Positions 1 to 8,783 are shown, numbered from the stretch's first letter. The stretch: DNA of 64,000 nt from Eubacteriales bacterium (GCA_028705495.1 JAQWDK010000007.1:1-64000); one strand, 5' to 3'. The notes: generated by a model not told the origin, from the sequence alone. Program-made: numbers and translations.

Positions 1-58
1 GGCGTACTATCCTCTTTTTGAACTCGTCTTCGTAATGTTTCTTTTTGTTTTGTTCCAT
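1..58 (-). CDS. IS3-family transposase OrfA, N-terminal fragment (runs off left edge)
   Basis: Only the first 19 codons are inside the window, read leftwards from an ATG at 56-58 with a GGGAG ribosome-binding site just upstream (about 68-72). The peptide begins MEQNKKKHYEDEFKKRIVR, the typical start of the OrfA helix-turn-helix protein of IS3-type insertion sequences (Y-x-E-F-K basic motif). OrfA normally binds the terminal inverted repeats and, by frameshifting, supplies the N-terminus of the active transposase. The rest of the element lies outside the window, so completeness cannot be judged. Similarity is judged by eye from a very short stretch. Confidence 0.55.
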   Translation of the reverse strand, partial: MEQNKKKHYEDEFKKRIVR

Positions 59-208
59 TGTATTTCTCCCTTTATAGTTATTATACTATATTAGGGTAAG
101 CTGTTACAACTTTATTATACCATGACATATTAGCGTGAAATTTAACTCAGATAAAGTATTCAATTAATTGAATTTCATGATTTTTTTGATCGGCCGCTTT
201 GCGGCAGA
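59..208. repeat. Intergenic AT-rich segment with dispersed hairpin repeat
   Basis: This segment should hold one end of the insertion sequence, though I could not place its terminal repeat. A possible minus-strand promoter (TTGTAA-18-TATAAT) reads into the transposase. On the right are an AATTGAATTTCATGATT motif (about 165-181) and the hairpin GCCGCTTTGCGGC (about 193-205), which also occurs immediately before ktrA at about 23464-23476. Related AATTGAATTT motifs occur at about 10589 and 23391. Confidence 0.4.
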
Positions 209-724
209 ATGGACATTATTATGAAACGAAAAAAGCTATTTAAAAAAATATTAATCATTTCTCTTGTTGTTTTGTTCATAACAGGTTCTACACTCGGGAT
301 AGTCTATTATGTGCAGGGCAAATCAAGTCTGGATTGGGCCGCATCAAGGATTGAAAAAGATTATAAAATGACTTCTTTATATAATTATCACAATATTTAC
401 CTTGTTTCATCAGACCTGATAGAATCATCCAATGAAATTAAAATTCTCAAAGAAGAACTTCTAATGACTGAAGATGAAGCATATAAATTTGCAGATGAAT
501 TTGTCAAAAAGTATAACATCAACGAAGGATGCGATTATAAAATACTGGTTAGAAAACGAGATACCTTTAATCTCGACCAATATGTTAAAGGTTCTTATTA
601 TACAATCTCCATAGATATTGATAAGTCATATCCGGATATAGTCTTAAATAAGTTCGCCAGACGAAAGTTCGTAGTTGAATTAGCCATTGATGATGATGGA
701 ATTCTATATGTTGGTTATTTTTAA
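209..724 (+). CDS. Hypothetical membrane-anchored protein
   Basis: I do not recognise a family. The 171-aa product has a basic N-terminus (KRKKLFKK) and one hydrophobic segment at about residues 13-35, followed by an extracytoplasmic domain of about 135 residues, so it is probably a signal-anchored surface protein. Two in-frame ATGs (209 and 221) compete as start; neither has a strong ribosome-binding site. The sequence before 221 (GAATGGA, 7 nt, ATGAAA) is nearly the same as that before ktrA at 23492, so a dispersed repeat seems to supply the translation start. It lies in an AT-rich accessory block next to an insertion sequence. Confidence 0.55.
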   Translation: MDIIMKRKKLFKKILIISLVVLFITGSTLGIVYYVQGKSSLDWAASRIEKDYKMTSLYNYHNIYLVSSDLIESSNEIKILKEELLMTEDEAYKFADEFVKKYNINEGCDYKILVRKRDTFNLDQYVKGSYYTISIDIDKSYPDIVLNKFARRKFVVELAIDDDGILYVGYF

Positions 725-803
725 CGAAAATTCAACCGATCAATACGAAAGCATAAATCGGTATAAATACAGTCGCTCCCTGTAATTAAGAAAGAGGTAA
801 ATT

Positions 804-1487
804 TTGAAGAAAATAATATATGCAATTTTAATTATTATGATTTTAACATTTCTCGCTGCTTGTAACGACGGCAAAAAACCTAGTGGAAATAACACCCTTA
901 CAGAAATTCGAGCTATTACAGAATATTATGGTTCAGGAAGATTGATGAAGCAAACAGATGAATATGCACATAATATTATCTACACAACCGAAAAAAATCC
1001 AGGCGAATCACAAGAAATGCAAGTGTTAAATGAAAAATGGAATTTAACATATGATAAAACCTCGTATTATCAGGTCGGCAGTTATAAAGTAAACAATTAT
1101 ATGATAGAGGGTTCGAAAAACGGTTCAGTATTATTAAACGAGGACGGAACAATTTTTGCAATATTGAACAAATCGATTACAAAACTGGATATTACTCCAA
1201 CCGATACTCCTGAAAAAGTTAGGGAAGCTCTCGAATCTGCTATCTCTGATTTAGTTGATTTTTCAAAATATGAGTATTGCAAAATAGGAAAATCAACCCC
1301 TGATGACAGTGAAAATTTCGGCATTTACAACTTTGTTTATTATAATTTAATAAACGGGTACTGTAATGGTTATATTACTGTCTCTGTAAATGAGGACGGC
1401 TCAGTTGATGCATTATGGAAGAAAGATGCAGGATTTCCATCATCCAAACTTATAAGTGATATAAACAAAAAAATGAAGAAGAGTTAA
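804..1487 (+). CDS. Putative lipoprotein of unknown function
   Basis: A 227-aa product with a lipoprotein signal peptide: a KK start, a hydrophobic run, then the lipobox LAAC near residue 20, so the mature protein should be lipid-anchored outside the membrane. The start is TTG at 804, chosen because AAAGAGGT sits just upstream and the signal peptide begins there. The remainder is an acidic soluble domain that I cannot assign. It is followed after 5 nt by another small gene and then by a second lipoprotein at 1750, suggesting a cluster of envelope proteins acquired together. Confidence 0.65.
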   Translation: MKKIIYAILIIMILTFLAACNDGKKPSGNNTLTEIRAITEYYGSGRLMKQTDEYAHNIIYTTEKNPGESQEMQVLNEKWNLTYDKTSYYQVGSYKVNNYMIEGSKNGSVLLNEDGTIFAILNKSITKLDITPTDTPEKVREALESAISDLVDFSKYEYCKIGKSTPDDSENFGIYNFVYYNLINGYCNGYITVSVNEDGSVDALWKKDAGFPSSKLISDINKKMKKS

Positions 1488-1492
1488 TTATA

Positions 1493-1696
1493 ATGAAGTT
1501 AAAAGATATGCTTAACGATGGCAACGAATACCTGGATCATGAAATTCATTTTTATCCGAATATAGTTTATTATGAAGACGAATTATGTGTTGAATATTCA
1601 ATAACAGGGCACGCAAAAAGCAAAGAATTAGATAACGATTTAGGATTTGCATGTCGTATTATCATCCCAATTCGATTGTTGACTAACAACTTTTAA
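1493..1696 (+). CDS. Small hypothetical protein, possibly a fragment
   Basis: A 67-aa reading frame starting 5 nt after the preceding stop, so it is probably translationally coupled to the lipoprotein gene upstream. No signal peptide or known motif is visible. The sequence ends abruptly in a hydrophobic IIIPIRLL stretch, which suggests a shortened version of a larger protein. Its coding status rests on position and AT-rich codon use like its neighbours. Confidence 0.35.
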   Translation: MKLKDMLNDGNEYLDHEIHFYPNIVYYEDELCVEYSITGHAKSKELDNDLGFACRIIIPIRLLTNNF

Positions 1697-1749
1697 TAAT
1701 AACATCCCCACCCCATCTCGACAATCACCATAAATAAAGGAGAAACATC

Positions 1750-2457
1750 ATGAAAAAATTATTAGTTGTAATTCTTGTGTTAATGTTGATTTTATCTGGA
1801 TGTCAGAAAGAGTTAACCCTTTCAACAGAAAGTAAAGATACATCCGTGCCTGTCACCAAACAACCACCCCCTTATTCAATCAACTTAAGAAGCCTTGAGC
1901 AATTAGAAGAAATGCGTAGAATGGCAGAATATAAGGATGGTGAAGAATTAAGTTTATATTTGAGAAGTGTTGAAGGCGGTGGTGCACATACTCGTGAGGA
2001 TTTAGTTGATTTTTTGGAGTTAATTGATTCTTTGCCTATCTTGAAGTTTTTCGATGGTACAGTTACTTTTATTTCGCATGAAACAGGAAACAGCATTGAT
2101 ACAGGGAAGCATTACAATGTTGTATATGTTACAACCGAAGCTGAAAACGGAGATTGGACCCGAGTAGAATATTTACTTTCGGTAGATGATGTTCCCGTAG
2201 AAATAGAAAAGAGAAAAGAAGAAGGCGAATTTTCCGATTCCTTATTTACAAATCCAATCCATATTAAAGACGAAAACATAACATTATATTGCGAAACAAG
2301 AGAAAAACACCCTTCGGGAAAAGGCGATGTAATAGGCTGGACTTTGAATGTAGATAGAATTTATACTCGTGTTGTTTATTACACAAACGATGTTGACAGC
2401 GTCAAAACGCAAAATGTATTTGATAATTTGAGCATTAAAAGTATATCGGATATGTGA
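1750..2457 (+). CDS. Putative lipoprotein of unknown function
   Basis: A 235-aa product with a clear lipoprotein signal (MKKLLVVILVLMLILSGC, lipobox LSGC, Cys18) and a good AAAGGAGAA ribosome-binding site. A Ser/Thr/Pro-rich linker (about residues 19-45) leads to a mixed soluble domain that I do not recognise. An intrinsic terminator follows at 2488. With the genes at 209 and 804 it forms a small AT-rich envelope-protein cluster whose codon use differs from the nearby housekeeping genes, consistent with horizontal acquisition. Confidence 0.65.
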   Translation: MKKLLVVILVLMLILSGCQKELTLSTESKDTSVPVTKQPPPYSINLRSLEQLEEMRRMAEYKDGEELSLYLRSVEGGGAHTREDLVDFLELIDSLPILKFFDGTVTFISHETGNSIDTGKHYNVVYVTTEAENGDWTRVEYLLSVDDVPVEIEKRKEEGEFSDSLFTNPIHIKDENITLYCETREKHPSGKGDVIGWTLNVDRIYTRVVYYTNDVDSVKTQNVFDNLSIKSISDM

Positions 2458-2487
2458 AAGTTCTAAAAAAATCTAATCGTTTATGCA

Positions 2488-2517
2488 AAGCAAGCGGATT
2501 CCGCTTGCTTCTTTTTT
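2488..2517 (+). terminator. Intrinsic terminator after the lipoprotein cluster
   Basis: Ten-bp perfect stem (AAGCAAGCGG at 2488-2497 with CCGCTTGCTT at 2501-2510), 3-nt loop, followed by CTTTTTT. Confidence 0.85.
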
Positions 2518-2580
2518 GCCTTCAAATCTAAAATTATCCTTCTTTTTTGGCAATCTTTTGCTGATAGCACGTTTGTTGTA

Positions 2581-2609
2581 TTGACAAAAACAAACAGCGG
2601 TGATAAAAT
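2581..2609 (+). promoter_or_regulatory. Sigma-A promoter of the minD-like gene
   Basis: TTGACA at 2581-2586, 17-bp spacer, TAAAAT at 2604-2609, about 40 bp before the minD-like coding region. Confidence 0.75.
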
Positions 2610-2646
2610 GTAGATTGAGTTATTACCGGAAAAGCGTTTTTGGGAG

Positions 2647-3489
2647 GTGGTGGCCCTGGATAGTGGCATTAAAAGAAGCAGTGGTGGAAGAATTATTTTT
2701 GTCACATCGTTTAAGGGCGGAGTCGGCAAAACCACCGTCACCGCGTCCCTTGCCGGCGCACTAAGCGCAAGGAAGATGAGAGTTCTCGTCGTGGACGGGG
2801 ATTTTGCAATGCGCTGTATGGACCTTGTACTCGGCTTCGAAAACGCTTCTGTTTTCGACTTCGGCGACATAATTTCGGGAAGATGCAGCTTTGACGGCGC
2901 GGCTGCCGTGAAGGATAAAAACAGCTACCTGCGCTTTCTCGCCGCACCTGCAATACCTGCAAATGGCGACTCCGAACTTGAAAACGATGTGAAAAAGTTT
3001 GCTTTCAAGAGGTTTTTTGACTCACTTAAAAACAAATTCGACTTTATTCTCATCGATTCAGGAGCAAACAGAGATTATCTCTATGACAGACTTCTCGGAT
3101 GTGCGGACGAGGCGCTGATTGTGTCCCTTCATCAGGCATCGTCGATACGCGCGGCGGAGCAGACCGCATCGGTCCTTGCGGCACTCGGTGTCGATAAAAC
3201 AAGGCTGATTGTGAACAGCTTCAAAGCGAAGGATGCCGAGAAGGACGAGCTACCAGGGATTGTAGACATCATCGACCGCAGTTCGGTCAGACTTATCGGT
3301 ATTATTCCCTATGACTCCAAACTGCCGCCCGACCAGGAAAAGGGTATAATAGCCCTGAGTGGGGGCAATATGAAAAAGCTCAAGATGTACGAAAAGGCCG
3401 CACTCAATATTGCGGACAGGCTCATTGGAGAAAAGGTGCCGCTGTTTAAAGGCATTTACAAAGCCTCTTTTAAGGCAAAAATGATGTGA
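2647..3489 (+). CDS. minD: MinD/ParA-type P-loop ATPase
   Basis: The 280-aa product carries the deviant Walker A motif KGGVGKTT near residues 24-31, the strand VLVVDGDF, and the switch/Walker B-like FILIDSGAN, so it belongs to the SIMIBI ATPases with MinD and ParA. MinD works with MinC and MinE to place the division septum, or with partners in positioning other complexes. In many clostridia minD lies close to minE, rodA and mgsA; here an mgsA-like gene follows 1.8 kb downstream, but no minE or minC is visible and a metallopeptidase gene sits between. The start is uncertain: GGGAGG at 2642-2647 overlaps the GTG at 2647, and GTG 2650 or a non-standard CTG at 2656 are alternatives. A divergent MinD homologue is as likely as true MinD. 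Confidence 0.7.
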   Translation: MVALDSGIKRSSGGRIIFVTSFKGGVGKTTVTASLAGALSARKMRVLVVDGDFAMRCMDLVLGFENASVFDFGDIISGRCSFDGAAAVKDKNSYLRFLAAPAIPANGDSELENDVKKFAFKRFFDSLKNKFDFILIDSGANRDYLYDRLLGCADEALIVSLHQASSIRAAEQTASVLAALGVDKTRLIVNSFKAKDAEKDELPGIVDIIDRSSVRLIGIIPYDSKLPPDQEKGIIALSGGNMKKLKMYEKAALNIADRLIGEKVPLFKGIYKASFKAKMM

Positions 3490-3508
3490 TTTTTTAAAGG
3501 ATGACAAC

Positions 3509-5125
3509 ATGAGTGAAATCAGGTTTCTTTCCTCCATGGTTATGGATGCGATTTGCACAATAAACAATATCGAAAATCACGATGAATGTAGCAATAGCGA
3601 TGCTCAAAAAAAGAAGCTCGAATTTCTTGATATACTAAAAAGTCAATCCGAAGGATTTTTCGTTCGTGGAGGGATGAGTTATTCTACTGTCTGTTTGGTT
3701 ATCTCAACCTATACCCAAAACGAGGGACTTGATACGATGTCGCTTGACGAGCTTTGTAATATTTTTACAAACATAGACAAGGTCGACAAGATCGTACGGG
3801 AACGCACAAAGTCTGAGTTTACCGCTTCATTTTTGTTTCCGACACTTGATGCACTTAAAACAGAATGGGCACAAATTTATATAACATATATCAAGAAGCT
3901 AAAAGAAATTGGATTTGAAACACTTTGGCGTGAATATGCTTATCCGCTTGAAAAAACACAGGCAGAAAAGCTGAAAGAAATGACAAAGGATGTTGACGTG
4001 GACGGGCTATTAGAGCTTGTTTCAGGACTGAAAAACGAACCGAAAAGAGTTCACACCACGACTTATATTTCCCTTATGTCCTATCCTGTTTCGTTCACAC
4101 TTTATGATGGTTCTTTTCTTGATGCTCTCAACTATTATGACGGGAACGAACCTTATCAATTTGCCTCTATTATCGCTCATGAGTTAATGCACGGTTTCGC
4201 TTCAAAAGAGCTGATTCGAATATATCTTGACTTTATGAAAACAAGCCGTTATCTTTCTTCAACTCATAAATCCCTGCTCGAAGAAATGGGTTCTGGAGAT
4301 GAAGAAGAATTCGTTATGGCGGCTGAGTATTACATCGTTTGGAAGCTTGGTATAGTATCAAAAGAAAAAATCATTACCGACAAATACAGCAGATACGCAG
4401 GAAGTGTTCCTCTCTCGTTGTTTGTTTTTGACTTGATGACTTTAGAAGGCAAAGATATAAAAGATTACAACAGTTTTCTTATAGAAACATTTAGTTCGGA
4501 GTTCTTTACATCGGAAAATGTTCTACAAACGCTCGACGATATGCTTCCCGTACCGAACAACTTGACTAACTTCTACAATTGCCTTTTTTCTCTCTTTAGA
4601 ACTTGTACCTACATTTTCAGAAAAGCACAGTTTGATGAGATCAAAGACTTTGAAGAAAAAGTCGAACAACTATTTGATGAAAGATTCTCGGAAAACCACG
4701 ATAGGAAAGTAAAATTCTCTTACGGAGAGCAGACAATTTCTGATAAAGTTAACCGAAAGACAATCGTCAAAAATGGGATAACGATAGACGTAGTAACATT
4801 TGAGACGAAAAAAGAAGCTTTAAAGTTCGATTTTAAATACGGTGGTGCAAACATTACACCATATAATATTGTTATCGATGGTGAAGATATTTCAAAGCCT
4901 TATATTGTAAACTGGCATGCGGAAAACAATTCGGTAAAAATAGAAATAGCCTTTGTTTGTAATACAACACGATATCTTCTAACTGCAGACTGCGCGGTAA
5001 CAGAAGAAATTGATTTTAGCAATGGAGATTGGTACAAAGATGATAATGCTAAAAATGTTTATTCTAAATCAATAAGAGCGCTCAGAAAATCTATGTTCGT
5101 GATACTACTGCTTGATAAAACATGA
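3509..5125 (+). CDS. Putative HEXXH zinc metallopeptidase, unassigned family
   Basis: A 538-aa protein without signal peptide or membrane segments. Residues 224-228 are HELMH, preceded by a hydrophobic helix (FASIIA), the zinc-binding HEXXH signature of metallopeptidases. About 37-45 residues later the acidic GDEEEF / AAEYY region (E265-E267, E273) could give the third ligand, as in gluzincins. The C-terminal ~100 residues look beta-rich. The start has a good AAAGGA site. It begins 19 nt after the minD-like gene, is more AT-rich than the genes on either side, and separates minD from the mgsA-like gene, so it may be an insertion in a conserved neighbourhood. Substrate unknown. Confidence 0.6.
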   Translation: MSEIRFLSSMVMDAICTINNIENHDECSNSDAQKKKLEFLDILKSQSEGFFVRGGMSYSTVCLVISTYTQNEGLDTMSLDELCNIFTNIDKVDKIVRERTKSEFTASFLFPTLDALKTEWAQIYITYIKKLKEIGFETLWREYAYPLEKTQAEKLKEMTKDVDVDGLLELVSGLKNEPKRVHTTTYISLMSYPVSFTLYDGSFLDALNYYDGNEPYQFASIIAHELMHGFASKELIRIYLDFMKTSRYLSSTHKSLLEEMGSGDEEEFVMAAEYYIVWKLGIVSKEKIITDKYSRYAGSVPLSLFVFDLMTLEGKDIKDYNSFLIETFSSEFFTSENVLQTLDDMLPVPNNLTNFYNCLFSLFRTCTYIFRKAQFDEIKDFEEKVEQLFDERFSENHDRKVKFSYGEQTISDKVNRKTIVKNGITIDVVTFETKKEALKFDFKYGGANITPYNIVIDGEDISKPYIVNWHAENNSVKIEIAFVCNTTRYLLTADCAVTEEIDFSNGDWYKDDNAKNVYSKSIRALRKSMFVILLLDKT

Positions 5126-5244
5126 CAATAATATAGAAAGAGCAAATAGTTTAATAATAAAACTTGCGAAGAAAGGAAGCCGCAGGACGGAAAGCGCATA
5201 GCCCAAAAGCGCAAAAAAACCGCTGCGGACGGGGGGAAAACAAA

Positions 5245-5658
5245 ATGGTAATCGCATTGATCGCAAGCGACAAAAAGAAAGAGCTGATGACGGAGCTCTG
5301 CATGGCGTACTGCGGAATACTAAGCCGACATACGCTCTGCGCTACCTCGATCACCGGAAAATACATCTCTGACGCTACCGGACTTCCGATAGAAAAGATG
5401 CTTCCCGGCGCTTCCGGAGGAATTCAGCAGATCGCATCCCGTGTCGCCTTCAACGAGGTGGATATACTCTTCTACTTCCGCGACACCTCATCAAATGCAG
5501 AATACTCCGACAGAGACGAAACAAATATGAATATCATGCGCCTTTGCGACTTGCACAATGTGCTTGTGGCGACTAATATCGCAACGGCTGAAGCGCTCGT
5601 TCTTGCACTTGACAGGGGCGACCTTGACTGGCGCAAAAATATCAAACGAAAGATATAG
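5245..5658 (+). CDS. Methylglyoxal-synthase-like protein with degenerate active-site positions
   Basis: The 137-aa product matches methylglyoxal synthase along its length (strand IALIASDKKK, ATxITG, VATNIATAEAL, C-terminal DLDWR). That enzyme converts dihydroxyacetone phosphate to methylglyoxal and phosphate. By hand alignment to E. coli MgsA, the catalytic Asp71 of GGDQQ is Ile (GGIQQ), His19 is Ser, His98 is Ser, and phosphate-site residues Thr47 and Ser65 are Ile and Pro; Asp20 and Asp101 remain, with a three-residue insertion near His98. It is therefore probably not an active synthase. The start at 5245 is chosen for the GGGGGG site and the family N-terminus. It sits directly upstream of hisS (14 nt). 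Confidence 0.7.
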   Translation: MVIALIASDKKKELMTELCMAYCGILSRHTLCATSITGKYISDATGLPIEKMLPGASGGIQQIASRVAFNEVDILFYFRDTSSNAEYSDRDETNMNIMRLCDLHNVLVATNIATAEALVLALDRGDLDWRKNIKRKI

Positions 5659-5672
5659 GAAAACCTTAATAT

Positions 5673-6935
5673 ATGAGTACAATACAAAGACCTTACGGCA
5701 CATTTGATATTCTGCCTGAAGAAGTCGGAACATGGCAGTATATTGAAAGCGTCGTAAGAGATACCGCAAAAAGATACGGCTTCGGGGAGATACGCTTTCC
5801 GACATTTGAAGCGACGGAGCTTTTTTCCCGCGGTGTCGGTGACACATCCGACATCGTACAAAAAGAGATGTACACCTTCAACGACCGTGACAAGCGCACG
5901 CTCACGCTGCGCCCGGAGGGTACTGCCTGCGTCGTCAGGAGCATAATCGAAAACGGGCTTGTTTTTGGCGCAATGCCCCTCAAGCTCTTTTATATAGCTA
6001 ACTTTTTCAGGCATGAAAAGGCGCAAAAGGGAAGGTCCCGCGAATTCTGGCAGTTTGGCTGTGAGATTTTCGGCTCCTCCGGCGCAGAAGCTGACGCAAC
6101 GGCAATTTTGCTTGCGAAAGCGGTCTTTGATAAGCTTGGAATAAAAGGCGTGGCACTGCATCTGAATTCCATCGGATGCCCGGAATGCCGTCCGGCATAT
6201 AGGGAAAAGCTTGTGGCTTATTTGAACGAAAATATCGCTTCACTCTGTCCGACCTGTGTGGAGAGGATGAAGACTAATCCACTTCGTGTGCTCGACTGCA
6301 AGAACGAGTCCTGCCGTGCCGTAAGCGAGAGGGCGCCTAAGTCTGCAGAACACCTTTGCGGCGAATGCGAAAGGCACTTCAGCGCACTGCGCGGACTGCT
6401 TGACGATAACGGTGCGGACTATATTGTCGATACAAGCATTGTTCGTGGGCTTGATTATTACACAAGGACTGTGTTTGAGTTTATTGACCCTACTATTGGC
6501 GCCCAGAGTACAATCTGCGGCGGTGGCAGATACAGCGGACTTGTGTCGGAGCTTGGCGGGCCGGAAACGGACGCTGTCGGCTTTGGTATGGGCATCACAA
6601 GGCTTATTGCCGCACTCGAAAACTCAGGCGTGCAGGTTCCGAAAAACGCTGTACCTGATATATATATCGCTCCACTTGGCGAAAAAGCTAAAATAAAGGC
6701 TTTTTCTTTAGCACAAAAACTTAGAGGTCTTGGTGTATACGCCGAAACCGACCTCTGCGGCCGCTCACTCAAGGCGCAGATGAAGTACGCCGACAAAATT
6801 GGCGCAAAACACAATCTTGTCATCGGCGACAACGAACTTGAAACAGGTCAGTCGTCACTCAAGAGCATGTCAGGCGGAGGAACGGTGCTGGTCGGACTTG
6901 ACGCTGATGAGGTCTTAAGGGCAGTGAAGGAATAG
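5673..6935 (+). CDS. hisS: Histidyl-tRNA synthetase
   Basis: A 420-aa class II aminoacyl-tRNA synthetase that charges tRNA-His. Visible signatures: the N-terminal QRPYGTFDILPEE, motif 2 (FRHEKAQKGRSREFWQFG), the histidine-specific loop RGLDYYTRTVFE, the glycine-rich CGGGRYSGL, motif 3 GFGMGITRL, and a C-terminal anticodon-binding domain from about residue 325. A zinc-finger-like Cys cluster (CPEC, CPTC, CGEC) occupies the insertion at about residues 170-235. Length is normal. It is followed by aspS, the usual Firmicute order, with a 72-bp repeat-containing spacer. Confidence 0.97.
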   Translation: MSTIQRPYGTFDILPEEVGTWQYIESVVRDTAKRYGFGEIRFPTFEATELFSRGVGDTSDIVQKEMYTFNDRDKRTLTLRPEGTACVVRSIIENGLVFGAMPLKLFYIANFFRHEKAQKGRSREFWQFGCEIFGSSGAEADATAILLAKAVFDKLGIKGVALHLNSIGCPECRPAYREKLVAYLNENIASLCPTCVERMKTNPLRVLDCKNESCRAVSERAPKSAEHLCGECERHFSALRGLLDDNGADYIVDTSIVRGLDYYTRTVFEFIDPTIGAQSTICGGGRYSGLVSELGGPETDAVGFGMGITRLIAALENSGVQVPKNAVPDIYIAPLGEKAKIKAFSLAQKLRGLGVYAETDLCGRSLKAQMKYADKIGAKHNLVIGDNELETGQSSLKSMSGGGTVLVGLDADEVLRAVKE

Positions 6936-7007
6936 TTATCAGTTATGAGTTATCAGTTGAGGAAGAATTTTCTGACGAAAATTCAATATTAATATAAAGG
7001 TGTATCT
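6936..7007. repeat. hisS-aspS spacer with dispersed hairpin repeat
   Basis: Contains a short direct repeat (GTTATCAGTTATGAGTTATCAGTT) and the hairpin GAATTTTC-tgac-GAAAATTC at 6965-6984. The same hairpin type occurs at 14586-14605 and, as AAGTTTTC/GAAAACTT, at 20327-20346, always between genes. Confidence 0.5.
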
Positions 7008-8783
7008 ATGAATTTTACGATAAAGCGGACGGAATATTGTGGTGAGGTACGTGGGACGGATGTCGGAGCAGAGGTTGCTGTTTGCGGTTGGGTGCAAAGG
7101 CGGAGAGACCTCGGCGGCATCACCTTTATCGACCTGCGTGACAGGACGGGCATAATACAGCTTGCATTTGACGAGAGCACTTCTCCCGAAGTCAAGGCTG
7201 TCGCAGATGCGGCAAGAAGCGAATTTGTGCTTGCGGCAAGGGGCGTTATACGCGAGCGCTCAAGCAAGAACTCTAAAATACCGACAGGCGATGTTGAACT
7301 TTTTGTAACAGCTCTCGAACAGCTCAGCGCTTCTGAAACACCGCCTTTTGAAATTGTCGAAGGCAGCAAAGCAAACGAAGAGCTTCGCATGAAGCACCGC
7401 TATCTCGACCTGCGCCGCCCTGATGTTATGAAAAACCTCATATTCCGCCACAAGGTTGCGAAGATAACAAGGGACTACTTTGATGAAAACGGCTTTGTCG
7501 AAATCGAAACGCCGATTCTTATAAAATCCACACCCGAAGGTGCGCGCGACTATCTTGTCCCCAGTCGCATCCACAAGGGTTCATTCTACGCACTACCCCA
7601 GTCGCCGCAGCTTTACAAACAGCTTTCTATGGTTGCGGGATTTGACAGGTATATGCAGATTGCCCGCTGTTTCCGCGACGAGGATTTACGCGCGGACAGA
7701 CAACCTGAATTTACTCAGATTGACTACGAGATGTCTTTTGTTGACGTTGAGGATGTACTTGCAATCGCAGAAGGCTATATATCAAGGCTTTTCAAAGAAG
7801 CGCTTAACATCGAAATACCCATGCCGCTGCCAAGGCTTACTTTCCGCGAAGCTATGGAGAGAGTCGGTTCCGATAAACCCGACCTCAGATACGGTATGGA
7901 GATTGTCAACATCAGCGAAACAGTCAAAGAAACCTCTTTCCCCGTTTTCGCTGACGCACTTGCAGGCGGCGGTTCAGTCAGAGCAATTAACGCAAAGGGA
8001 CTTTACGATAAGCTTACAAGAAAAGAAATCGACCGCTTAACTGAATTTGTCAAGGGTATAGGCGCAAAAGGCCTTGCCTGGATTAGACATGGCGACCAAG
8101 GTGTCAGCTCATCTTTCTCTAAGTTTATGACCGAAGATGAGATGGACAAAATCCTCTCCGCAACTGGCTGCGAACAGGGCGACGCTATTCTTATTTTAGC
8201 AGACACAAACAACTCCCATGTGCTTGACAGGCTCGGAAAGCTCAGAACAGAAGTCTCGAACAGAACCGGAATCGAGAAGAACGGCTTTAACTTCCTTTGG
8301 ATTGTTGAAATGCCCTTCTTTGAGCTTGATGAGGAAACGGGTGAATATGTCGCAATGCACCACCCCTTCACTGCCCCGATGGACGAATGCATCGATATGC
8401 TCGATACAGATAAAGCGAATGTGCGTGCAAAAGCTTATGACCTTGTACTCAACGGTGTTGAGCTCTCAAGCGGTTCAATAAGAATAACAGACCCGAAACT
8501 CCAAAGCAAGATTTTTTCCCTACTTGGACTGACCGAAGAAGAAGCGAAGATGAAGTTCGGCTACCTGCTTGACGCTTTCCGCTACGGCGCACCGCCTCAT
8601 GGAGGTATGGGACTCGGACTTGACAGACTTGTGATGCAGATGCTCGGATGTGAGTCGCTGCGTGATGTTGTCGCATACCCGAAAATGCAGAATGCTGCGG
8701 AGCTGATGACAAGTTGCCCGTCTGAAATACCCGAAAAAGCGCTATCTGAATTAGGATTATCCCTTAATGTGGATAAAAAATAG
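7008..8783 (+). CDS. aspS: Aspartyl-tRNA synthetase
   Basis: A 591-aa class IIb synthetase of the long bacterial type. The N-terminal OB-fold (CGWVQRRRDLGGITFIDLRD) binds the anticodon; the catalytic core shows FVEIETPIL, motif 2 ARCFRDEDLRADRQPEFTQ, the bacterial GAD insertion domain at about residues 285-410, and motif 3 GMGLGLDRL near the C-terminus. It charges tRNA-Asp (or tRNA-Asp and tRNA-Asn in non-discriminating forms; the sequence alone does not tell me which). It follows hisS and probably shares its transcript. Confidence 0.97.
   Translation: MNFTIKRTEYCGEVRGTDVGAEVAVCGWVQRRRDLGGITFIDLRDRTGIIQLAFDESTSPEVKAVADAARSEFVLAARGVIRERSSKNSKIPTGDVELFVTALEQLSASETPPFEIVEGSKANEELRMKHRYLDLRRPDVMKNLIFRHKVAKITRDYFDENGFVEIETPILIKSTPEGARDYLVPSRIHKGSFYALPQSPQLYKQLSMVAGFDRYMQIARCFRDEDLRADRQPEFTQIDYEMSFVDVEDVLAIAEGYISRLFKEALNIEIPMPLPRLTFREAMERVGSDKPDLRYGMEIVNISETVKETSFPVFADALAGGGSVRAINAKGLYDKLTRKEIDRLTEFVKGIGAKGLAWIRHGDQGVSSSFSKFMTEDEMDKILSATGCEQGDAILILADTNNSHVLDRLGKLRTEVSNRTGIEKNGFNFLWIVEMPFFELDEETGEYVAMHHPFTAPMDECIDMLDTDKANVRAKAYDLVLNGVELSSGSIRITDPKLQSKIFSLLGLTEEEAKMKFGYLLDAFRYGAPPHGGMGLGLDRLVMQMLGCESLRDVVAYPKMQNAAELMTSCPSEIPEKALSELGLSLNVDKK

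Noticed and set aside
5164-5244. N-terminal extension of the methylglyoxal-synthase-like protein
   Set aside because: The added 27 residues (MRRKEAAGRKAHSPK...) are basic low-complexity and unlike the family; ATG 5245 has a strong ribosome-binding site.
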